From the NCBI GenBank assembly GCA_038246575.1, contig JBBRVU010000010.1, positions 1-48,634 of the forward strand: a DNA stretch of 48,634 nucleotides, in the 5' to 3' direction. The stretch's first letter is position 1; every line of letters starts with the position of its first letter. The notes below the pieces were generated by a model. It ran no database searches. It saw nothing but the letters and a program-made list of their open reading frames with translations, and had not been told where the DNA came from. This DNA comes from JACCUZ01 sp038246575 (GTDB lineage: Bacteria; Actinomycetota; Actinomycetes; JACCUZ01). Of this stretch, positions 42,731 to 48,634 are shown piece after piece. A program made the position numbers and the translations under genes.

Positions 42731-43925
42731 GCTCGCCCGGCGGCTCCGATTCGCCCTTCTGGGCGGGTGGGCTCCAACCGAGATCGGCTCGACCGTGCAG
42801 GCCGGGACGGTGGGGGTGGCGAACGTCGTGGATCTGGAAGCCCAGGGCGTACTGGACGAAGTAGCGCGGCTCCTCGTCGAGGCCGGCGACCGTCACGGCG
42901 CGCTCGCTGATCGACACGTCGTCCATCTTGGGGCTGCCGGGCAGGGTGGCGCCAACCACCAGGACGTCCTGGACCGTCGGCACGGTGTGGACCGCCGCGC
43001 AGCGGGCCAGCTGCGCGGCGGGGCAGATGTCGCACAGTTCGCGGATGCCGTAGTGCCCGTTGTAGTCGGGCAGACCATGGACGAACGCGACCGCGCAGCT
43101 GGTCTTGCGGAACAGCGGCCATCCCCCACCGACCCGGAACGCCGCCAGCACGCGCTCCTCCAGGTTCTCCGGGACGACCTTGCGGCGGGCGGTCTGCTCG
43201 TAGGGCTCGGGCAGGCCGGACTCGCGGTAGTAGGCGGCGATCTCGTCGCGGTAGAACAGCCCGGTGAAGACCGTGGCGTGCGCGACCCGGCTCAGCTCCA
43301 CGGCCTTCTCCAGGTGGGCGGGCGTGTCGTTCAGGCCCGCGACCAGCGGCCGCCAGTACAGGATCGTCCGGTACCGAACAGCTTGCTCGGTCGCCAGACG
43401 CAGTGAATCCTCGGCAACCTGTGCGGGAAATGGCTCGATCCGAGCGTCGTCGATCCCGGACCGGGTGAACAGCAGGGTGAGCTTCAGGTGGCTCAACTGG
43501 TTGAGTCGTGCACAGTCCTCCTCCCGGACCCGGTACCGCGTGATGACCAGAACGTGGTTGGTCAGGCCGCGGGCATCGAGATCCTCCAGGACAGCGAACA
43601 GGTGGTCCTTCACCCTCGGCAGGAACGGGTCCGTGGCTCGGTTGAAGATCTGCACCGGGGTGCAGTGAGCCCGAAAGTACGGGTGCGCAACCAGCTCGGT
43701 GACCGCGTCGACGTCCCTCATCACGGCCCGCGGTGCACGAAGATCCCAGGCACCGTAGGCATGGCGGATGCAGTACGCGCAGTCCAGCGGGCAGCCCATG
43801 ACGTGATTCAGAGACAGGCCGGACTTGCGGTACTCGACCACCTGACCGGCTCTCGTCGAAAGACTCGCTCTCTCTGCTGGGGTGAGAAGCGGGACGAAGG
43901 TGCGGTCGGAGGCTTCGGCGGGCAT
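42714..43925 (-). CDS. radical SAM enzyme with extra C-terminal Cys cluster
   Basis: 403 residues. The [4Fe-4S] motif is C45-x3-C49-x2-C52 (MGCPLDCAYCIRHAYG) and the barrel continues with FNRATDPFLPRVKDHL, resembling SplB-like photoproduct-lyase-type members. C277, C298, C301 and C309 in the C-terminal part (ELCDICPAAQLARC) suggest a second iron-sulfur or zinc site. ATG 43925 follows AGGAG. It is paired with a DEDDh exonuclease by a 17-bp overlap, so a nucleic-acid substrate is a fair inference. The family of origin is not certain. Confidence 0.75.
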   Translation of the reverse strand: MPAEASDRTFVPLLTPAERASLSTRAGQVVEYRKSGLSLNHVMGCPLDCAYCIRHAYGAWDLRAPRAVMRDVDAVTELVAHPYFRAHCTPVQIFNRATDPFLPRVKDHLFAVLEDLDARGLTNHVLVITRYRVREEDCARLNQLSHLKLTLLFTRSGIDDARIEPFPAQVAEDSLRLATEQAVRYRTILYWRPLVAGLNDTPAHLEKAVELSRVAHATVFTGLFYRDEIAAYYRESGLPEPYEQTARRKVVPENLEERVLAAFRVGGGWPLFRKTSCAVAFVHGLPDYNGHYGIRELCDICPAAQLARCAAVHTVPTVQDVLVVGATLPGSPKMDDVSISERAVTVAGLDEEPRYFVQYALGFQIHDVRHPHRPGLHGRADLGWSPPAQKGESEPPGEHGPGG

Positions 43926-43950
43926 GGTGACTCCTGGTGTGGGTGCGCGT

Positions 43951-44331
43951 TCAAGACGACCGGCGCGCGGATCGGCCCCAGCGTCGGCGGCGGCGGCTGG
44001 ACGTCCGAGATCCATTACAGGGATGAACGGCGAGGAGGCGGGCGCCGACGTGACGCTCCACCGCAGACGGGTCGGCATGCTGCAGACCGGGCAGATGAGC
44101 AAGGTGCTCCGCGGCTGGAACGACGACGATGCGGGCCGCGTCCGCCCGGCGTAGCGCCTCGGTCATCGCGTTGAAGGCGTGCTGGCTCCGACCACGCTGA
44201 TCGGTGAAGATCTCGGCGAGCGCGACCCCCTCCTGCTCGGCGAACGTGGCGATCTCCCACCGCCACCGTTCGGCCTGTTCCTCGGCGACGTGCGCCGGCA
44301 CCGAGACGTACCCGTAGGCCAGCGGTCGCAT
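43951..44331 (-). CDS. resolvase-like N-terminal domain protein
   Basis: 126 residues. LAYGYVSVPAHVAEEQAERW and AEIFTDQRGRSQHAFNAMTE match the catalytic-domain fold of serine recombinases. ALRRADAARIVVVPAAEHLA follows, but there is no DNA-binding C-terminal domain. The Arg of the family's YxRVS is Tyr here. It is probably a non-recombinase relative, as often seen beside regulators in actinobacterial elements. A GTG at 44349 would add six residues. It is convergent with nothing and divergent from the XRE-TPR gene. Confidence 0.65.
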   Translation of the reverse strand: MRPLAYGYVSVPAHVAEEQAERWRWEIATFAEQEGVALAEIFTDQRGRSQHAFNAMTEALRRADAARIVVVPAAEHLAHLPGLQHADPSAVERHVGARLLAVHPCNGSRTSSRRRRRWGRSARRSS

Positions 44332-44622
44332 CAACGGAGCACCTGCCACCGCTGGTGGGCGGGCCGGCGGCAGGTGTCGGTGCCTTCACCACCGCCGGCC
44401 ACGCCAGCTCGGGTGACGCCCGCATCAGGCCCCGCCGATACTGGGTCGGAGGCGAACGATGGCGTCATGGCTCCACTCCATCCACCGATACGGTGATCGG
44501 GGAGGGACGGTGGGCGGGGCGCTGAGGGGAGGATTGCGGGATCCCTGCCGGGAGGTGTTCGCTTCCGGCCCCGGCTGTCGAGTGCCACGATCGAGGCGAG
44601 CACCCGAACGGAGGTGGCGCGG

Positions 44623-45978
44623 GTGACAGGCGGCGCTGCAGAGCCGAACCGGCTGCTGCGTGCGGCGAGGGAGCGAACGCCGTCGACGACGTCGCCCGGT
44701 GAGGGTCTCTCGCGTCAAGAGCTGGCCGACGTGGTCAACGCCTGGCTGGCCGCACATCGCGATCGAGCGGTGGCCCTGGACGCCAACTACGTCGGCAAGC
44801 TGGAACGAGGCTTGATCCGCTGGCCTCAGGTCGACTATCGGTCCGCCCTCCGCGACATCCTGGGCGTATCGATGGACGCCGACCTGGGGTTCCGTCGTCC
44901 GCGGCGTCCCACCCCGGCGGTGGCGGGCATGGCTACCGTGGACGACGTGGACCGTCAGGAGTTCCTGCGGGTGGCGCTGGGCGTCGGCGCCGCTGCTGTG
45001 GCTGGCCACCCGCTGGCCCGCTTGGCGTTGGCTCTGGACCCCACGCCCGTCCCCGCCGCGGTCGGGGCCGGTGAGATCGCCGAGATCCGCACGGCCGCGC
45101 GCCTGTTCGCCACCTGGGACCACACCTACGGAGGGGGCCTGGTCCGCGAGGCCGTCGCCGCGCAACTGCGCTACTCCGCCGCGCTGCTGGAGACCCGCTG
45201 TGCTCCCGGGCTACGACCGGAGCTGTTCAGCGCGGTCGGCCAGTTGGGCCACGTGACCGGGTTCATGGCGTTCGACGCCGCTGCGCACGCCGACGCCGAG
45301 CGGATGTTCCGGTTCGCCCTCGCCTGCGCCGAGGAGGCGACGGACTGGCACCTGCGCGCCAAGGTGCTCTCCAGCATGGCCCGGCAAGCGATCTGGGTCG
45401 GCGACCCCGACACCGGACTCACCCTGACCGAGCTGGCTCTCGTTCGCGCCGATCGGCTCACCGCCACCGAACGCGCCATGCTGCTCGCCGCCCGGGCGCG
45501 AGCACTGGCCAAGCTGCACCGCGTCCAGGACACCCTCACCTCGGTCGGCCTGGCCGACGAGGCCTTCACCGACACCGACCCCAGCCTCGACCCGCCGTGG
45601 ATGGGCTACCACGACCACGCCCAGCACGCCGGAGACACCGGGCACGCGCTGTTCGACCTCGCCGTCGATGGCAGGTTCGTCGCCGAGGCGAACAGTCGCC
45701 TCGCCACGGCCGTCGACGGGCACACCGACGCCTACGCCAGATCGCGAGGGATCAGCGGCGTCAAGCTCGCGTCCCTGACTATGGTCACCGGAGACCCCCA
45801 CCAAGCGGTAGTGATCGCCGACCACGCGGCCGTCGATCTCGGCATGGTCCGGTCGCGCCGCGCCGCCCAAGACATGGACGAACTCCACCAGCTCGCCGCT
45901 CGCCATGACGACCTCGACGACGTTGCCGACCTGCGGCGCCGGCTACCCGTACTCGTCGCCGGAGCCCAACCCGCATGA
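44623..45978 (+). CDS. XRE regulator with TPR-like C-terminal region
   Basis: About 451 residues from GTG 44623 (GGAGG upstream at 44610-44614). An HTH-like N-terminus (SRQELADVVNAWLAAHRD, YVGKLERGLIRWPQVDYRSA) is followed by a hydrophobic segment (FLRVALGVGAAAVAGHPLAR). A long helical repeat region (for example YSAALLETRCAPGLRPELFS, EATDWHLRAKVLSSMARQAI, LTATERAMLLAARARALAKL) fits TPRs. Proteins of this type are actinobacterial pleiotropic or element regulators. The TGA overlaps the phosphotransferase gene ATG. Confidence 0.8.
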   Translation: MTGGAAEPNRLLRAARERTPSTTSPGEGLSRQELADVVNAWLAAHRDRAVALDANYVGKLERGLIRWPQVDYRSALRDILGVSMDADLGFRRPRRPTPAVAGMATVDDVDRQEFLRVALGVGAAAVAGHPLARLALALDPTPVPAAVGAGEIAEIRTAARLFATWDHTYGGGLVREAVAAQLRYSAALLETRCAPGLRPELFSAVGQLGHVTGFMAFDAAAHADAERMFRFALACAEEATDWHLRAKVLSSMARQAIWVGDPDTGLTLTELALVRADRLTATERAMLLAARARALAKLHRVQDTLTSVGLADEAFTDTDPSLDPPWMGYHDHAQHAGDTGHALFDLAVDGRFVAEANSRLATAVDGHTDAYARSRGISGVKLASLTMVTGDPHQAVVIADHAAVDLGMVRSRRAAQDMDELHQLAARHDDLDDVADLRRRLPVLVAGAQPA

Positions 45979-46862
45979 CGTCGGCCACCATCGATCGCAT
46001 CCTGCACGCCGCCTGCGCGTCCGCCGGGATCGACCCGAGCGGCGCCCAGGTCGTCCACGCCGGCGAGAACACGACCTACCGGCTACCCCGCGGGATCATC
46101 GCCAGGATCACCCGACCTGGCCAGATCGCCGCCGCCCACCGCGAGGTCGCCATCGCCCGCTGGCTCTCAGATGCGGGGATCGCCGCTGTCCGTGCCGTCA
46201 AGGATGTCGTCCAACCCGTCGAGATCGACGAACGCGCCGTCACTTTCTGGGACGAACTGCCCCCACACTCCCCCTGCACCCCTGAACAGGTTGCCGGCCT
46301 CCTTCGCAGACTGCACGCCTTACCCTCACCCAGCGACCCGCCCCTGTCGGCGCTCGACCCGTTCGTCCGCATCCACGAACGACTCGAGGGCTCTGACGTG
46401 ATCCCAGACGACGACCGGCAATGGCTGATGGAACGGCTCGGCGCCTGCCGCACGGCGTACGCGAACCTACCGACCGGGCTACCGCAGGCCCCCGTACACG
46501 GCGACGCCTGGACCGGCAACGTCGTTGCAACATGTGACGGCACCGTGTTCCTGATCGACCTCGAACGATTCTCCTTCGGGGCACCCGAGTGGGACCTGGT
46601 TTCCACCGCGATCCGTTACACCTCATACGGAACCTTGAACGCGCACGACTACCGAGCTTTCGCCGACACCTACGGCCACGACGTCACCACCTGGCCCGGC
46701 TACCCGACCCTGCGCGACATCCGCGAACTGCGCGTCGTCGCCTACGCCGTCCAGCTCGCCGGCGAACACCCCGACATCCGGGACCAGGCTCTCCACCGCA
46801 TCGCCTGCCTCCGCGACCTGCGCGGCCCTCGCCCCTGGACGGGCTGGCACGCTCTCCCGTGA
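45975..46862 (+). CDS. APH-family phosphotransferase
   Basis: The 295-residue kinase-fold protein has AGENTTYRLPRGIIARITRP (nucleotide-binding lobe), the catalytic loop VHGDAWTGNVV and metal-binding IDLERFSFGAPEWDL. The family includes aminoglycoside, homoserine and choline kinases; the substrate here is unknown. It is translationally coupled (ATGA) to the XRE-TPR gene. The pair recurs in actinobacterial elements, so a regulatory or small-molecule function is as likely as drug resistance. Confidence 0.82.
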   Translation: MTSATIDRILHAACASAGIDPSGAQVVHAGENTTYRLPRGIIARITRPGQIAAAHREVAIARWLSDAGIAAVRAVKDVVQPVEIDERAVTFWDELPPHSPCTPEQVAGLLRRLHALPSPSDPPLSALDPFVRIHERLEGSDVIPDDDRQWLMERLGACRTAYANLPTGLPQAPVHGDAWTGNVVATCDGTVFLIDLERFSFGAPEWDLVSTAIRYTSYGTLNAHDYRAFADTYGHDVTTWPGYPTLRDIRELRVVAYAVQLAGEHPDIRDQALHRIACLRDLRGPRPWTGWHALP

Positions 46863-47152
46863 CGGGCGGTAGGCCGCGCCTCCCTTCGAGCGCCTCCGTA
46901 TCACACGTTGATCGAGACATTCCCGACTGCCGCCGGACGCTGCAAGCCGTTCACCCTGCAGCCGCGCCATACGCCCAAGTCGAGGGCGGCACGGCGGCCA
47001 ACCCTCGGCACACCATGGATCTTGTCGAGTCCATCCACCCGTGGCCGCACCTCGAAGGCCGCCCCCGAAACCCAGGGGCAGCTGTCGGTGGTCGAGTCTA
47101 TCTTGGAGGGGGTCAGCGTGATCATCGAGTCGCATAACCATGAAAGGTTGGC
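46863..47152. other. intergenic, no gene recognised
   Basis: The 290 bp after the phosphotransferase gene hold only shadow frames. The base composition falls toward the end. GAAAGG at 47142-47147 is the ribosome binding site of the small gene that follows. Confidence 0.45.
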
Positions 47153-47329
47153 ATGGCCACCGTCGAGGAGAGCGTCCTTGCCTCGTTCTTCGAGCGCATA
47201 GCCGAAGCTGGCTGCGTCCCGGAGGCGGTTATCGAAGAGTTACGTTCGGTGTTGGCGGCCGAGACGCTGCCGAAGTCGGATGCGCTCACACAACTATTTG
47301 TGCGAGGTAGCGGAGACACTCTGTCGTGA
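47153..47329 (+). CDS. 58-residue protein overlapping the SMC-like ATPase gene
   Basis: Starts MATVEESVLASFFERIAEAG, mostly acidic helix, ending LFVRGSGDTLS. ATG 47153 has GAAAGG 5 bp upstream. Its TGA overlaps the GTG of the next gene (GTGA), which is strong evidence that it is translated. Small proteins preceding an SMC-like ATPase by overlap are characteristic of defence or repair pairs. The family is not recognised. Confidence 0.6.
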   Translation: MATVEESVLASFFERIAEAGCVPEAVIEELRSVLAAETLPKSDALTQLFVRGSGDTLS

Positions 47330-48543
47330 TCCAGATCCAGGCCATCCACATCCAGGAGTTCCGAGGCATCCGGGACCTGCAACTGACACCCAACTGCAAG
47401 TCATTCGTTATCTGGGGGCCGAATGGCTCCGGTAAGAGCGGCGTCGTGGATGCCATCGGCTTTGCGCTGACCGGGGACATCGCCAGACTCCGCGGTGCCG
47501 GGTCAGGCGGCCTGACGGTGGCCAAGCACGGCCCGCACGTGCATCGCCGCGACGACCCCGGTGCGGCCAAGGTTTCGCTGACGGTCCGCGACACCGCCAG
47601 CGGCAAGTCGGCAGTGCTGACGCGAAGCGTCAAGACCGCGAGGATTTACACACTGTCCCCTGATATTCCCGAGGTTCGCGCTGCCGTCGACTGGGCCCAG
47701 CAGCACCCCGAGTTGACGCTCTCACGTCGCGAAGTCATCAAGTACATCATCACCGAACCTGGCGCCCGCGCTCAGGCAGTCCAGGCGCTACTCAAGCTCG
47801 ACCGTCTCGAAGGCATCCGCGGAGCGCTGCGGACCGCGCAGTCGAAGACCACGACCGCGGAGAAGTCAGCGCTGGCCGCGGTGAACGCTGCCGAGCAAGC
47901 CGTGAGACGTCATCTGGACCTGCCGAGCCTCTTGACGTCAGAGGTGACCTCGGAGATTAACAAGCGCCGCGTGGTACTCGGGCTCGACGCATTCGAGGCT
48001 GTGAGCCAAAACATCGATCTCGCCGAGGACGTCAACAGCGATCCCACCGATGGAGCATTCAACAAGGTCTCGGCTATTCGGGACGTCCAGGCACTCGCCG
48101 AGTGGCTGGACGATGGCGCCACACTCGGGGCTGCCGTCGGCGAGCTGAGCGGGGCGCTCGATGACCTCGATTCGGACCCCGACATTCTGGCTTCGATTCA
48201 GCTGCGCAGCTTCGTGGACAGGGGGCTGAGTCTGGTCACTTCGGCTGTCTGTCCGCTATGTGACACAGACTGGCAGGACGTCGACTCTCTGCGCGCTCAT
48301 CTCGCGGGCAAGATCGCTCGATTCGACACTGCCGAGGAGCTTCAGCGTCGCATCCGAGACGCGTCCGGAGTCGTCGTCAATGAGTTACGGAGGGGCCGTG
48401 AGTTCGTTCGAAGCGCCAGTCCGCACACTTCGTTCGGTGCAGCGGAGTTGCAGCACCGGCTGCAATCGTGGTCGGACGACCTCGTCGCCGTAGAGCAGGG
48501 CTCCGTCACAGCGAACGTTTGTCCTGATTTCGTGATGTGGTGA
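47326..48543 (+). pseudogene. SMC/Rad50-like AAA ATPase, 3' part cut by an IS
   Basis: N-terminal head: IQEFRGIRDLQL and Walker A GPNGSGKS at 31-38. A coiled-coil-like region follows (SKTTTAEKSALAAVNAAEQA) with CPLC at 309-312, resembling the Zn-hook CxxC of Rad50/RloC/RecN-type proteins. The signature motif and Walker B half that should close the head are absent: near 48500 the frame runs into IS-derived sequence and ends by chance at 48543. About 390 native residues remain of what would be a 700-900-residue ATPase, so it is inactive unless the missing half lies beyond the IS. Presumed DNA repair or anti-phage role by family. Confidence 0.7.
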
Positions 48544-48634
48544 AGAGCCGAATGGCGGCGTGGGGGTCGAGGGTGACCGCCCGCCGGGCGGCGGCGATGT
48601 TGACCGCGCCGGCGAGGCGGAACGCGGTGGTGAC
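48506..48634 (-). pseudogene. IS transposase, C-terminal part (runs off right edge)
   Basis: The minus strand from the right edge reads an Ala/Arg-rich segment containing FRLAGAVNIAAARRAVTLDP and ends IRLFTTSRNQDKRSL at a stop at 48506-48508. The family is not identified. It marks an IS whose insertion truncated the SMC-like ATPase gene. Completeness beyond the window is unknown. Confidence 0.5.

Larger units (their letters stand above)
19834..48634. mobile_element. integrative conjugative/mobilizable element, block 2 (right end not seen)
   Basis: Integrase next to att copy B, MobF relaxase, VirD4-type coupling protein, lytic transglycosylase, ArdC-like antirestriction protein, DUF4913 protein and XRE-TPR regulator together define a transferable integrative element. 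No VirB4-like ATPase or other mating-channel gene is seen, so these are either beyond the window or the element is mobilizable only. The copies' orientation predicts the intact tRNA-Met gene at the far right end, outside the window. Confidence 0.65.

Noticed and set aside
45975..46862. Aminoglycoside resistance gene
   Set aside because: The fold is APH-like, but the family covers many substrates and the gene is coupled to an XRE-TPR regulator; drug resistance cannot be claimed.
1..48634. CRISPR arrays and rRNA genes
   Set aside because: No regularly spaced repeats with unique spacers and no rRNA-like sequence were seen on either strand.

Overview
The window is very G+C-rich DNA with dense coding, frequent GTG starts and many ATGA stop/start overlaps. 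Its gene families (a MobF relaxase paired with a DUF4913 protein, Corynebacterium-type ArsR, an XRE/methionine aminopeptidase pair, TPR-type XRE regulators) point to a filamentous or related actinobacterium (Actinomycetota). I cannot name the genus. Almost everything is accessory DNA in two tandem blocks marked by identical 47-bp copies of the 3' half of a tRNA-Met gene (3500-3546 and 19787-19833). No complete tRNA is present in the window.

Left edge (1-3500): an IS5-like transposase fragment, a frameshifted tyrosine-recombinase C-terminus, a decayed ISL3-type transposase, and a divergent XRE regulator / methionine aminopeptidase pair that looks intact.

Block 1 (3547-19786) is a metal and metalloid resistance island. 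Its copper half holds a two-component system, a SHOCT membrane protein, a Tat/lipobox multicopper oxidase, a methyltransferase and a P1B ATPase. Most of these carry frameshifts or stops. A hydrolase-cyclase fusion separates this from an arsenic half with arsM plus a 15-residue Cys-rich peptide, two different ArsR types, acr3 and arsC. The arsenic genes look intact, apart from a frameshifted membrane cyclase between them.

Block 2 (19834 to the right end) is a conjugative or mobilizable integrative element. It has a tyrosine integrase just inside the att copy, a HigB/XRE toxin-antitoxin pair, a GHKL ATPase fused to a Shedu-like nuclease, a MobF relaxase-helicase and a DUF4913 protein. A minus-strand transfer operon follows, with a DnaB-N-like protein, a VirD4-type coupling protein, a lytic transglycosylase and an ArdC-like antirestriction protein. 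Then come a radical SAM/exonuclease pair and XRE-TPR/APH genes. The main cargo is a compact overlapping minus-strand operon at 32658-36597: QueC-like, TGT-like, CD-NTase, SLATT two-TM protein and OGG-like glycosylase. This gene set matches the rare type IV CBASS anti-phage class. An insertion sequence with doubled terminal repeats lies against its 3' end. The right end is a small gene overlapping an SMC-like ATPase whose 3' part is cut off by another IS.

Working together: block 1 would sense and detoxify copper (periplasmic oxidation, efflux) and arsenic (methylation, reduction, efflux), though the copper part is probably dead if the lesions are real. Block 2 carries transfer, anti-restriction and several defence modules. 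Reading frames are broken repeatedly left of 19.8 kb; to its right I see no frameshift, only the IS truncation at the edge.
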